NCBI GenBank assembly: GCA_038230255.1 | Contig: JBBRNP010000007.1 | Location: forward strand, 1-64,000 | DNA: 64,000 nucleotides | Source: AV40 sp038230255 | Lineage (GTDB): Bacteria > Verrucomicrobiota > Verrucomicrobiia > Chthoniobacterales > UBA10450 | Direction: 5' to 3' | Part shown: positions 43,257 to 51,792 of the stretch, one piece after another | How positions within the stretch are numbered: position 1 is the first letter of the stretch | How the letters are laid out: every line of letters starts with the position of its first letter | Notes under the pieces: model-generated | Database searches by the model: none | Told to the model about the DNA's origin: nothing | What the model saw: only the letters and a program-made list of their open reading frames with translations | Program-made: the position numbers and the translations under genes

Positions 43257-45404
43257 TCAGTGCGTTTCGGCTGGAGCCGGCTGGCCGGTTTCTTTCTCGG
43301 ACTGTTCCTTCAACGCGGCCTTGCGCGAAAGTTTGACCCGGCCTTTGTCATCGATCCCGATGCATTTGACCCAGATCATGTCACCGATTTTGACCACGTC
43401 TTCGGTCCGGTTCACTCGGAAATCGGCCAGCTCGGAAATGTGGACGAGACCGTCCTTGCCCGGCAAGACTTCCACAAACGCGCCGAACTCTTTCGTGGAA
43501 ACGACGCGACCCTGATAAGTCGTGCCGATTTCGATTTCCTTGGCCATGCCGCCGATGATCTCTTTGGCGCGCGCCATCGATTCGCCGCTGGTGGCGTAGA
43601 TGTGGACTGAGCCGTCATCTTCGATGTTAATCTCTGCGCCGGTCTCGGCCACGATCCCCTTGATCGTTTTGCCCCCCGGTCCGATGAGTGCGCCGATCTT
43701 CTCCGGATTAATTTTAATCGTCTCGATCCGCGGCGCGTACTTGGAAAGTTCGGCCCGCGGCTTGTCGAGTGAACCGCGCATGATCTGAAGAATCTTGGTG
43801 CGGGCTTCTTTGGCGCGTTGAATCGCCTCGGCCATGATTTTGTGGCTGACCCCGGGAAGTTTCAGATCGAGCTGGAACCCGGTCACGCCGTTATCCGTGC
43901 CGCACAATTTGAAATCCATGTCGCCGAAGTGATCTTCCGAACCGATGATGTCAGTCAGTAGCTCGTAGCGTTTCAATTGTCGGTCTTCGCTATGCTCAGT
44001 CACGAGTCCGACGGAAATTCCGGCGACCATTCCCTTCACTGGCACACCCGCGTCCATCAGCGCCAGCATTCCGCCGCAGACGCTCGCCATTGAAGTCGAG
44101 CCGTTCGATTCCATAATCTCGCTCGAGATTCGAACCGCGTAGCGAAAATCGGTTTCGCTCGGCACAACCGGCTCGAGCGAACGCTCGGCCAAGGCGCCGT
44201 GACCGATCTCGCGCCGTCCGGGTCCACCGGTTCGGCCGGTTTCGCCGACGCTGAACGGCGGAAAGTTGTAATGAAGAAGGAAACGCTTCGAAGTTACTCC
44301 GCCACCATAGGCGTCGATGTTTTGCGCCTCTTCAATTGGTGCGAGCGTAACGAGCGCGAGCGCCTGCGTTTCGCCGCGCTGAAAAATTGACGAGCCATGC
44401 GCCCGCGGAATCACTCCGACTTCGCAAGTGATTTGCCGTAAATCCTGATAACCGCGGCCGTCCATTCGTTTCTGTTTTTCGAGAATGCTTTTGCGAAACG
44501 CCTTCTTCTGGACGTAATCGAATGCCTGCGAGATTGAGAACGCATCGGTCTCGGGATGTTTTTCCAGAATCGACTTCTTCACTTCTTCGCGCAGCGTTTC
44601 GACGGCCTTGGCGCGGGCGACTTTGCCCGGCGTGTAAAGCGCGCCTTCGATCCGATCGCCTGCCACTTGATAGGCGATTTCGAGTAACTCTGGTTTGACG
44701 TTGAGCAGCGGCATCTCGCGTTTTGGTTTGGCGATCTGCGACGCGAGTTCCTTTTGAATGCGAATCATTTCCCGCGTCTGCTCATGTGCGAACTCGAGCG
44801 CTTTCACAAAATCGGCTTCGGGGATTTCGTTGGCCGCGCCTTCAATCATGATCACGTCGTTTTCGGTGCCGACGTAAACCAGATCGAGATCGCTTTCCTG
44901 CCGCTCAGTGTGAGTCGGGTTTGCGACGAATTGGCCGTTGACGCGACCGACGCGCACGGCGCCGATCGGTCCGTTAAAGGGAATATCCGAAACGGAGAGC
45001 GCCGCCGAGGCGCCGTTGATCGCGAGAATGTCGGGATCGTTCTCGCCATCGGCGCTGAGCAGGATCGAAATGATCTGCGTGTCGTAAAAATATCCCTGCG
45101 GGAATAACGGCCGCAGAGGACGGTCGATCATTCGCGAGGTGAGTGTTTCCTTTTCGGCCGGGCGTCCTTCGCGTTTGAAGTAACCGCCGGGGAATTTTCC
45201 AACGGCGGCCGCTTTTTCACGGTAATCGACCGTGAGCGGGAAATAATCCTGACCTTCTTTAATGGCGGTGGCTGAGACCGCGCTAACGAGCACCATCGTA
45301 TCGCCGCACGACACAACGACGGCGCCGTCGGCGAGTTTGGCGATCCTGCCTGTTTCTATCGATACCTGATTAGACCCAATCTGGGCTGTGACCTTCTGTT
45401 GCAT
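43257..45404 (-). CDS. pnp: Polyribonucleotide nucleotidyltransferase (PNPase)
   Basis: PNPase degrades RNA 3'-5' phosphorolytically and can add tails. The 715-residue length is standard. Two RNase PH domains are visible (GAVVVSCGDTMVLVSAVSAT; later RRMDGRGYQDLR-like MDGRGYQDLRQITCEVGVIP and FQRGETQALALVTL, with the catalytic SDxxxGDMDFK-like segment in SEDHFGDMDFKLCGTDNGVT). They are followed by a KH domain (IGALIGPGGKTIKGIVAETG) and an S1 domain (YQGRVVSTKEFGAFVEVLPG). The gene is downstream of rpsO, the classical order, separated by a 193-base structured leader. The C-terminal tail is short and Glu/Ala rich. Confidence 0.98.
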   Translation of the reverse strand: MQQKVTAQIGSNQVSIETGRIAKLADGAVVVSCGDTMVLVSAVSATAIKEGQDYFPLTVDYREKAAAVGKFPGGYFKREGRPAEKETLTSRMIDRPLRPLFPQGYFYDTQIISILLSADGENDPDILAINGASAALSVSDIPFNGPIGAVRVGRVNGQFVANPTHTERQESDLDLVYVGTENDVIMIEGAANEIPEADFVKALEFAHEQTREMIRIQKELASQIAKPKREMPLLNVKPELLEIAYQVAGDRIEGALYTPGKVARAKAVETLREEVKKSILEKHPETDAFSISQAFDYVQKKAFRKSILEKQKRMDGRGYQDLRQITCEVGVIPRAHGSSIFQRGETQALALVTLAPIEEAQNIDAYGGGVTSKRFLLHYNFPPFSVGETGRTGGPGRREIGHGALAERSLEPVVPSETDFRYAVRISSEIMESNGSTSMASVCGGMLALMDAGVPVKGMVAGISVGLVTEHSEDRQLKRYELLTDIIGSEDHFGDMDFKLCGTDNGVTGFQLDLKLPGVSHKIMAEAIQRAKEARTKILQIMRGSLDKPRAELSKYAPRIETIKINPEKIGALIGPGGKTIKGIVAETGAEINIEDDGSVHIYATSGESMARAKEIIGGMAKEIEIGTTYQGRVVSTKEFGAFVEVLPGKDGLVHISELADFRVNRTEDVVKIGDMIWVKCIGIDDKGRVKLSRKAALKEQSEKETGQPAPAETH

Positions 45405-45428
45405 ATTATTATCCTGGATGTGCGAGTT

Positions 45429-45524
45429 CCAGGTCGGTCACCCTGACTGTAGGTTTTAACTCCGATCCCGCGGCTGCGGGACGGGCGGACCTAAAACCTA
45501 AATTCAAGGTGTCTGGCGACCTGG
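45429..45524 (-). promoter_or_regulatory. Structured rpsO-pnp intergenic leader (three nested stems)
   Basis: The 193 bases between rpsO and pnp contain a long nested inverted repeat. The outer stem is CCAGGTCG (45429-45436) with CGACCTGG (45517-45524). The middle stem is TAGGTTTTA (45450-45458) with TAAAACCTA (45492-45500). The inner stem is TCCCGC-GGCT-GCGGGA (45466-45481). In E. coli a double-stranded RNA in the pnp leader is cut by RNase III and allows PNPase to repress itself. The position here is the same, so autoregulation by this leader is a reasonable inference. Confidence 0.75.
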
Positions 45525-45597
45525 TTGTCGCGTTTTTAATTATCGAATCGGCGTCGCACTGAAACGCAGACGCTAAGATCGACATCCGACCCGCGGT

Positions 45598-45861
45598 TTA
45601 TTTCCGCAGATTCAATCCGTCGATCAACTTCTTGTAGCGTTCGGCTTGGGACCGGCTCAAATAATCGAGCAAACTCCGCCGCTGGGCCACCATTTTGAGG
45701 AGGCCGCGGCGCGAAGAATGGTCCTTGGCGTGGCTTTTCAAGTGTTCCGTAAGTTCCGCGATCCGGCGCGTCAACAGCGCGACTTGAACGTCTGCGCTGC
45801 CGGTGTCCTTCCCGTGCAACTGGAACTGCTTGATATCCAACGTTTCCGTGTTCTCAGCCAT
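45598..45861 (-). CDS. rpsO: 30S ribosomal protein S15
   Basis: From the ATG at 45861 the protein has 87 residues, the usual S15 length. An in-frame start eight codons upstream is possible but unlike the family. Diagnostic segments are GSADVQVALLTRRIAELTEH, KSHAKDHSSRRGLLKMVAQR and RRSLLDYLSR. S15 binds 16S rRNA early in 30S assembly. pnp follows on the same strand after a structured leader, and an AAGATCGACAT word (45575) lies 13 bases after its stop. Confidence 0.97.
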   Translation of the reverse strand: MAENTETLDIKQFQLHGKDTGSADVQVALLTRRIAELTEHLKSHAKDHSSRRGLLKMVAQRRSLLDYLSRSQAERYKKLIDGLNLRK

Positions 45862-45946
45862 TTCGAAGCGCCTATTGTAGACCAAGAATCCGCCTTCGCA
45901 AGGGCTACGGCGTGACGGACCGCGGATCGCAAGGCCGCGACTTGAG

Positions 45947-46374
45947 CTAAAACGGAGTCGGCAAGCGGTCGGGCGGAATCCATTTGTCGCGCGCGGCTTG
46001 TGACTTGATCAGCTCAGCTGAGTAATGGGTTTCGACCGGGCGGCGCTTGGTCCAATCTTCCACGATTAAATTGATCCGCTGCCAGAGTGGAAACTCGACA
46101 CCGGAGGTAGCGGTTACATGTTCGAGCAATCGCATCCAAAAAGTGGTCAGCGTTTCATGATAAAGGTTGCTGACGCCATGATGCGTGGCGAACGCGCGGA
46201 TTTTTTCGCGCATTTTCGCTCCAGTGCCTGCTCTGGAGGAAATGCGTCGAGATAACTCAGCGCGACCGCGATGTGGGCCGCGTGAGTGAATTCGGATGCT
46301 GGAATGGTCGCGTTTTCGAACGCGGAGACGAGAGCAGCGACTTCGGTGTCGCTGGCGAAATCTCGTGTTCTCAA
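45947..46374 (-). pseudogene. Conserved hypothetical gene interrupted by a frameshift
   Basis: The first part, readable from about a TTG at 46374, is RTRDFASDTEVAALVSAFEN, EFTHAAHIAVALSYLDAFPP. Near 46213 the frame must change. The continuation MREKIRAFATHHGVSNLYHE, TTFWMRLLEHV, INLIVEDWTKRRPVETHYSA runs to 45947. Together they make a protein of about 140 residues resembling a widespread small helical family with HAAHL and YHETLTxFW motifs; I know no function for it. The proposed start overlaps the stop of the GlsB/YeaQ-like gene. Real mutation and assembly error are both possible. Confidence 0.75.
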
Positions 46375-46637
46375 TGAACCATCGCGCCGCCCCACTTGCC
46401 CCATGCCCAGAGCAGGATCAACGCGCAGATTACCGACATAATGAATCCAGCCGGATGAAACGCTGAACCGGGTGCCGGCCGCGAGAAGAGCCGCCCGATC
46501 AAACCGCCGATGATGGATCCGGCGATGCCAAGAACCGTTGTCAGGATGAAGCCCAGGTGCTGCACACCCGGCATGATCGCGCGCGCGCACAAGCCCACAA
46601 TGAAACCAATAATGATCGACCAAATGATGTGTAACAT
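46371..46637 (-). CDS. GlsB/YeaQ/YmgE family membrane protein
   Basis: The 88-residue protein is nearly all membrane helix with the family pattern: IIWSIIIGFIVGLCARAIMP, GFILTTVLGIAGSIIGGLIG and a third helix (FIMSVICALILLWAWG). Transglycosylase-associated/GlsB proteins are small stress-linked inner-membrane proteins of unknown mechanism. The stop overlaps the start of the frameshifted downstream gene. Confidence 0.92.
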   Translation of the reverse strand: MLHIIWSIIIGFIVGLCARAIMPGVQHLGFILTTVLGIAGSIIGGLIGRLFSRPAPGSAFHPAGFIMSVICALILLWAWGKWGGAMVH

Positions 46638-46725
46638 GAGAGCAATGCTAAGCGGATGGACGGCCCAAAAGCCATCCTTTTCTCACGGGTAGGCTATCCC
46701 GCCGAAGCTGCGGCGTTAGAGGCAG

Positions 46726-47067
46726 TTACTTGCGCTGGCGGTTCGCTTCGTCGATCGCCAGGTATTCGTCGCGCGGCGGGCTGAAAGTATCGAGCACGGT
46801 CGTTTCTTCGATTGTCTCGACCCCATGCGGAACATTGGGGGCGAGATAAAAGGAGTCCCCTGTCTTCATTTCGTGCGGCGTTCCATCGACAATCAACTTC
46901 ATCCGTCCGGACAAGATGTGAACGATCTGCTCCTGCGAGTGCTGATGCGCCGGCATCTTGCTGCCCGGCTCAAGCGTCGCGACCATTTGGTACATCGTTT
47001 TTCCGCTCGTTTTCGTCTGGCGTTTGATGCCCGGGCAAATCGCGATCCACGGATTCTCATTTTTCAT
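46726..47067 (-). CDS. Small cupin-domain protein
   Basis: The 113-residue single-cupin protein has motif 1 EPGSKMPAHQHSQEQIVHILSG-like segment (AHQHSQEQIVHILSG, with H-x-H, Glu and His ligands) and motif 2 (YLAPNVPHGVETIE). A metal in the barrel is expected; the substrate is unknown, and many such proteins are isomerases, dioxygenases or simply binding proteins. The ATG at 47067 is chosen because AGGAG lies five bases upstream of it; a GTG two codons earlier would overlap that site. The N-acetyltransferase gene upstream ends 3 bases away. Confidence 0.87.
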   Translation of the reverse strand: MKNENPWIAICPGIKRQTKTSGKTMYQMVATLEPGSKMPAHQHSQEQIVHILSGRMKLIVDGTPHEMKTGDSFYLAPNVPHGVETIEETTVLDTFSPPRDEYLAIDEANRQRK

Positions 47068-47069
47068 AG

Positions 47070-47513
47070 TCACTCCTTCTGCTCGATCTTAATCCGAAAG
47101 TGGTAGGATGAAATGCTCATTCGCTTGGAGAAATAAAACCGATGGGCATCGAACCTCTGCACTCCCGAATCGAGCTCGATATTTTCGCAGCCATGCTCGC
47201 GCGCCTGTTCGATTAACCAATCGAGCAGCTGACCGCCAAAACCGCACGACCGATCGCTTTCACGGGTAACCAGATCATCGACATAGAGAAACTTTCTTGA
47301 AAAGAGCGATTCGAGAACCCGATAGCCAGCGACCGCGCAAACTTCGTCTTCGGATTCAAGAAACGCGAGCTGGTAACCTTCTTTTTGCTGGCGCAGGACG
47401 CGCTCGACAAACTTTTTCGGGTCTGTAAATTGCGTTCGCAATTCCCGCATCACCTCAAAGCATCTCCGGATTTCTTCCGGCGTTTTCGCGATGGCAATAC
47501 GCTGTTTCGTCAT
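47070..47513 (-). CDS. GNAT-family N-acetyltransferase
   Basis: The likely product is 147 residues from the ATG at 47513 (MTKQRIAIAKTPEEIRRCFE). Open frame continues to 47579, but that part overlaps the 3' end of the upstream glycosyltransferase gene and is low in family features. The GNAT core is visible: LAFLESEDEVCAVAGYRVLE, LYVDDLVTRESDRSCGFGGQ (acetyl-CoA pyrophosphate loop in RSCGFGGQLL) and IELDSGVQRFDAHRFYFSKR. It acetylates an amine of unknown identity. Confidence 0.87.
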   Translation of the reverse strand: MTKQRIAIAKTPEEIRRCFEVMRELRTQFTDPKKFVERVLRQQKEGYQLAFLESEDEVCAVAGYRVLESLFSRKFLYVDDLVTRESDRSCGFGGQLLDWLIEQAREHGCENIELDSGVQRFDAHRFYFSKRMSISSYHFRIKIEQKE

Positions 47514-47541
47514 TTTTTCGTCATTCGTCATTCGAGCTTCG

Positions 47542-48255
47542 TCATTGCCCGCATGTCGATCTTGTCTCGCGTTTGCCATTGTACCAAAGATCGAGCCCTT
47601 TGCGGGAACGGGCGGCGCGCGGCCCCCGCAAAATCACGCTCAAGGAATTACCGAGGATCTCGCGTGCGGAATACATTCGCAGTTTGCGACCGGAGGTAAC
47701 GACTGGTTCGCGCAGGATCCGAAATCGCCCAAGTTTTCGGAGCGCAATACTGAAGTAAACTTCTTCTCCGATAAAAAGCTTTTCGTCGAAGCCGCCAACC
47801 GCATCGAAGTTTTTGCGCGTGGTAAAAAGAAACGCGCCTGCCCCGAGGCTCAGTCCAAAATAAATCGTGCAGAAAATTTTGAGAAAAATCCTGGCCCACC
47901 TCGGGATGATTCCGGCGACGATGATGCGCGCGCTTCCGCCGGAGCAACCTTCTTTGAGTGCGGCGATTGCGCCGCTGACATGCTTCTCAGTGATGCGCGT
48001 GTCGGCGTCGACGAAGATCAAGACCTGGCTATTCGCGGCTCTCCCGCCGGCGTTGCGCGCCGCCGCGATTTGACGGCGGTTAATCGAAATGCGCTTTGCC
48101 TTGGCGTTGTCCGCAACGCGGGCGGTGGCATCTGTTGAAGCGTCGTCGACTACGATGATTTCGTATTCACGATGTTGGGCGGCGCGATGGATCGCATCAA
48201 TGGTCGACGGCAGCTCCAGCTCCTCGTTGTAAGCGGGTACGATGAACGAGAGCAT
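47542..48255 (-). CDS. Family 2 glycosyltransferase
   Basis: The 237-residue GT2 has FIVPAYNEELELPSTIDAI, IIVVDDASTDATARVAD, the DxD-type motif FVDADTR (about 85-91) and VGGFDEKLFIGEEVYFSIAL, a typical acceptor-region signature. A hydrophobic stretch (AGIIPRWARIFLKIFCTIYF) may attach it to the membrane. It transfers a nucleotide-activated sugar to an unknown acceptor. The last codons (R-S-T-C) are encoded by an AAGATCGACAT word (47553). It lies upstream of the acetyltransferase and cupin genes on the same strand. Confidence 0.9.
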   Translation of the reverse strand: MLSFIVPAYNEELELPSTIDAIHRAAQHREYEIIVVDDASTDATARVADNAKAKRISINRRQIAAARNAGGRAANSQVLIFVDADTRITEKHVSGAIAALKEGCSGGSARIIVAGIIPRWARIFLKIFCTIYFGLSLGAGAFLFTTRKNFDAVGGFDEKLFIGEEVYFSIALRKLGRFRILREPVVTSGRKLRMYSAREILGNSLSVILRGPRAARSRKGLDLWYNGKRETRSTCGQ

Positions 48256-48322
48256 ACCCTGAAAGGTAGCCGAGGTTGCACGGAGTGCATTCCTCAGATC
48301 CGGTTCGCGGCTATGCCCGCCG

Positions 48323-51300
48323 TCACCTGATCGTCAGATTCCCGTCGAGCAAATTGCCGCTGGCGAAGTAGCCGGTGCTGACCTGAATTGAAAATGTATC
48401 GAGCGTGCCGGGATTGCCATTATCCGTCACGTCGACGGTGAAGCTGATCTTGGATTTGCCGATCTTGGCCGTTCCGGTGAAGTGAGCCTGGTTTCCATTG
48501 AAGCTAAGGCTGGTGATCTTCATCGATCTAAATGAGAGACCAGCTGCGGGGTCATCATAACTCAAACTCCCACTGACTTTGGTCTTCTTCTTCATCTTTT
48601 GAAGCCTCACATCCATCTCGAAAGTGGCCGGGCCGCCCTGCGGACCAAGAATCGATCCGCTGCCTTCGACTTCCTGAGGCGACGCGACAGGAGTGGGTGT
48701 AGGGGTAGGAGTAGGTGTTGGGGTGGGCGTGGGAGTGGGAGTAGGAGTAGGAGTAGGAGTTGGTGTCGGGGTCGGGGTCGGAGTCGGAGTAGGAGTAGGT
48801 GTCGGCGTGGGAGTCGGGGTAGGAGTAGAAATTCCTTGCGATTTGCACTTGCCAGCGCCGCCCGCTTTGAAGATCGCTTTGATATCCTCTTGGGAAAGTG
48901 CGCTACTAAAGACCTCCACTTCGTCAATCAGCCCAACGAAGTACTCCGCCAGGCCGTAATGAGTGCCGATCTTGAATGATTCGGTGTCCCCAGTGTAAAG
49001 GCCGCTCTGACTTTGAGTGACTGGATCGAGCTCGCCGTTGACATAGATGCGTTTGGTTGAGCCATCGTGTGTAATCGCTACATGCGACCAACTATTGGCC
49101 GGGACGGATAGGCTCCCCTGAAACTCGGCATAGCTACTTGTGCTGTCTCTAGATCCAAATAGCACATTGCCATTGCGAATCTGCAGCAGGTACTCGTGAT
49201 TGCCCTTGAAGATGACGTTATGGTTTCCATTGATATCTGACGGATTGATCCAAGCATCGACTGTGACATTTGTCGGGTTCAGCGTAACGCTGTCAGCCAC
49301 TTCCACGTAGTCACCGTCCCCATCGAAACTAAATGCCTGGCTGACCTCGCCAGACGCAAAAGTCGTGTCGCCTCGCAGCGCGCCGTCGTTACTATCCTTA
49401 ATGTCGTTGGCATTGCCATCGCCTGGCCACCAGCTGACCATGTTATTAGGCGGAGTGATGCACGGGCACTTACCTGCACTACTGGCGTCGTAGATCTTCT
49501 GGACTTCGCGTTGACCTAAGGCGCGACCGAAGACTTCCACTTCGTCGATGAGACCAGGGAATGGATTACTCGTGGCATCGCCGAAAATTCCTATCTTTGT
49601 GGAAAGCGAGTTATTGGCAGGCGTGCCGCCGTTATCGCAACAAAGGACCGAGGCGGGCACGTTAGTTCCGTTGACGTAAAATTGAAATCTTTGGGCGGAG
49701 CCTGCGTTACCGTCATAGGTTACGGCAACGTGTTGCCAACTGCCTGTCGTAATAACCGGGACGCTGGTGCGATATTGCGTGAAGGCCCCGCTTGTGTTTC
49801 CCACCGATGCCGTCAACGTGCCGCCACTATCGATGTTGATGAAATAGCTCCGTGCGCTGCCGCCGTCATCTTTCGTAATGATCATCGGGAAGCCAGACAG
49901 ATCTGTCGGGTTAACCCAGGCGTCGATCGTGAACGTGACGGGAAGATCGACATCGCCAACATCGACATAATCATTGCTCCCATCCAAGCTAAACGCCTGC
50001 GCGACTTCGCCAGCCGCGAAAGTCGCGCCGTTTTGTAACGTGCCAGGATGACTGTCTTGAACGTCATCCGCGTTTCCATTAGCGGGCCACCAATTAATCA
50101 TTCCGGCCGGCGCGGATACACAAGATCGACATTTACCGGTGCAGGCGGCGTTGTGGATATTCAAGATATCAGCCTGGCTCAGCGCTCGATTGAACACTTC
50201 TACTTCGTCGATCAGACCGTTGAAGAAATCTATGGCGAAGAAGTGCCTGCCAATCTTAAGCGTATCGGTGTCGCCGGTAAACAAACCAGTCTGGCTTTGC
50301 GTAACAGGATCGAGCACGCCATTGACATAGATTCGTCTGGTCGCGCCATCGTGAGTTATAGCTACATGGCTCCACGTGTTAGCAGGCACGTTCAGACTGC
50401 CCTGAAACTCAGTATAATTTCCCGTACCGTCCTTGGAACCGAAGAGAATGGTGCCATTACGCAACTGCATCAGGTATTCATGATTCCCCTTGAAAACGAT
50501 ATCGTGGTTACCACTGACGTCTGAAGGATTGATCCAGGCATCGACTGTCACGGCCGTGGGGTTTAGTGAAGCGTTGTCAGGCACTTCAACGTAGGCGTCG
50601 GTGCCATTGAAGCTGAATGCTTGGCCTACTTCGCCTGACCCATAAGCCGGAGTTCCATTAAACGTGCCGTCGTTGCCATCTTGAATATCATTAGCATCGC
50701 CTTCGCCCGGCCACCAACTCACCATACCCGCAGGCGGCGTCGCGCAACTTGGCAAGCCCGATCCCGAAAAGGTAACCGTCATCGTTTGACTCGGACCGGC
50801 ACAAGTAGCTGTATTCACTCCGCCCCAGTTCGCGTTACAAATCTCGGGCCGCACCGTGTAATTTGTGCCACCAGCGGAGTCGCAATTACAATCGCTCGTC
50901 CCGGAGGTCGAAGCGGTCAGTTCGACCTGCCCATTATGCGGACAGAATTGTTCGTTAGAACAATTCAGTCCGACCGTCCACGTAATACTGCCCACTGTCC
51001 ATGAACCTGCCGTCTGGCTTTTCATGGCGGCAGCAATTTGCGGAACAATCGTCGCGTCGGTCACAGTGCGGCCGGTCGTATCAAAGGTGCCACTGATACT
51101 AACTGTGTCGTAGTCGCCCGGCACGAGACTCTGCCGAAAGTTGACCCAATCCTGTTGCGCTTGCGGCGACGGGCTTTCCCCTGAAGTGAAAGAACCTGTG
51201 TAGCTCGCCTTGGCCGTGCATAGCGGTGCTACCGAGATGGCTGTTATTGGAGAACTCATCTTTGGCGAGGCGAGGCGCGGCGTAGTCGCCAGCGCCAGAA

Positions 51301-51379
51301 AGGCGGAGAGCAACGCAATCGCCCAAATCGCCGGCCCAAACGCTCGATTAATTCCAAACCATGAAGTCAACCGTTTCAT
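48323..51379 (-). CDS. Large secreted protein with three LamG-like domains and a (TP)n linker
   Basis: The 1018-residue protein has an N-terminal hydrophobic signal (FGPAIWAIALLSAFLALA) and a Cys-rich domain (about 45-205). Three concanavalin/LamG-like repeats follow, at about 217-420, 425-635 and 640-848. Each opens with GM(V/I)(S/N)WWP and contains FS(F/L)(N/D)G..YV(E/D)V, W(S/Q)HVA(I/V)T(H/Y)DG and GLIDEVEVF. Repeats one and three are the most alike. Residues about 850-897 are an uninterrupted Thr-Pro repeat, then a C-terminal beta domain of about 110 residues (VSGSLSYDDPAAGLSF). It probably binds polysaccharide at the cell surface or is secreted. Two AAGATCGACAT words lie in it (49943, 50122). 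Confidence 0.88.
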   Translation of the reverse strand: MKRLTSWFGINRAFGPAIWAIALLSAFLALATTPRLASPKMSSPITAISVAPLCTAKASYTGSFTSGESPSPQAQQDWVNFRQSLVPGDYDTVSISGTFDTTGRTVTDATIVPQIAAAMKSQTAGSWTVGSITWTVGLNCSNEQFCPHNGQVELTASTSGTSDCNCDSAGGTNYTVRPEICNANWGGVNTATCAGPSQTMTVTFSGSGLPSCATPPAGMVSWWPGEGDANDIQDGNDGTFNGTPAYGSGEVGQAFSFNGTDAYVEVPDNASLNPTAVTVDAWINPSDVSGNHDIVFKGNHEYLMQLRNGTILFGSKDGTGNYTEFQGSLNVPANTWSHVAITHDGATRRIYVNGVLDPVTQSQTGLFTGDTDTLKIGRHFFAIDFFNGLIDEVEVFNRALSQADILNIHNAACTGKCRSCVSAPAGMINWWPANGNADDVQDSHPGTLQNGATFAAGEVAQAFSLDGSNDYVDVGDVDLPVTFTIDAWVNPTDLSGFPMIITKDDGGSARSYFINIDSGGTLTASVGNTSGAFTQYRTSVPVITTGSWQHVAVTYDGNAGSAQRFQFYVNGTNVPASVLCCDNGGTPANNSLSTKIGIFGDATSNPFPGLIDEVEVFGRALGQREVQKIYDASSAGKCPCITPPNNMVSWWPGDGNANDIKDSNDGALRGDTTFASGEVSQAFSFDGDGDYVEVADSVTLNPTNVTVDAWINPSDINGNHNVIFKGNHEYLLQIRNGNVLFGSRDSTSSYAEFQGSLSVPANSWSHVAITHDGSTKRIYVNGELDPVTQSQSGLYTGDTESFKIGTHYGLAEYFVGLIDEVEVFSSALSQEDIKAIFKAGGAGKCKSQGISTPTPTPTPTPTPTPTPTPTPTPTPTPTPTPTPTPTPTPTPTPTPTPVASPQEVEGSGSILGPQGGPATFEMDVRLQKMKKKTKVSGSLSYDDPAAGLSFRSMKITSLSFNGNQAHFTGTAKIGKSKISFTVDVTDNGNPGTLDTFSIQVSTGYFASGNLLDGNLTIR
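48689..48828. repeat. Degenerate hexanucleotide tandem repeat (GGNGTN)n encoding (Thr-Pro)n
   Basis: About 23 tandem copies of a six-base unit, GGAGTA / GGTGTC / GGGGTA on the plus strand, encode alternating Pro and Thr on the minus strand. The third codon positions vary, but the repeat is regular enough to expand or contract in multiples of two residues by slippage, so the linker length is likely variable between strains. Confidence 0.9.
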
Positions 51380-51792
51380 AAGTGATCTCCTTTTTGCTTT
51401 AACCGCGCCCGACGGATCGACAATCGCAAGATCGACATCTCCCGCGGCGCGCGCTCGCGCGTCGCTTCATTTTCGCGCTGGAATGAGATGGCCATTTGGC
51501 GGGTTCGAAAACTCGACGCCGCTACAAACTTCTTTTTGTCCGATTTGCCCAGACCGGTCAAGTTTTTTCCCCTAGTTGAATAAGAAGTCTCATGCACCTC
51601 GACGGCAAGATCGAGATGTTTTTAGATCGATTGTGCGCGCTCCCGAGTCGGCCGAGATCCACGGGCGTCATGTACGGCAGCAGTAACCTCAGCCGGCACT
51701 GAATCGGAGAGCTCGCACAGGGGCCACAAAGGACACGGCGAAACACAACTGCTTTTTCCTTTGTTGGCCTTTGTGTCCTTGGGGCGAGGTCT
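51380..51792. other. 413-base intergenic region upstream of the LamG gene
   Basis: No gene is supported here. The LamG-proximal side carries AAAGGAGATC just before the LamG start, a good Shine-Dalgarno on the minus strand. Two direct copies of the GATCGACA core lie 13 bases apart (51415 and the full AAGATCGACAT at 51428), with a one-mismatch copy AAGATCGAGAT at 51607. The far end holds inverted-repeat copy C (51722-51785). The promoter of the LamG gene must lie within this region. Confidence 0.55.
51722..51785. repeat. Inverted repeat related to the CACGAAGGACACGAAG family (copy C, diverged)
   Basis: GCCACAAAGGACACGG and GGCCTTTGTGTCCTTGG can pair imperfectly around a T-rich middle. It starts 7 bases after the stop codon of the VOC gene (minus strand), the same relative position as copies A and B. 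The sequence differs from them by consistent CACAAAGG for CACGAAGG. Confidence 0.6.

Noticed and set aside
48689..48828. A CRISPR array
   Set aside because: The repeat unit is six bases without spacers and is coding.
48693..48959. A plus-strand frame rich in Val-Gly repeats
   Set aside because: It is the antisense reading of the Thr-Pro repeat of the LamG gene and has no other support.
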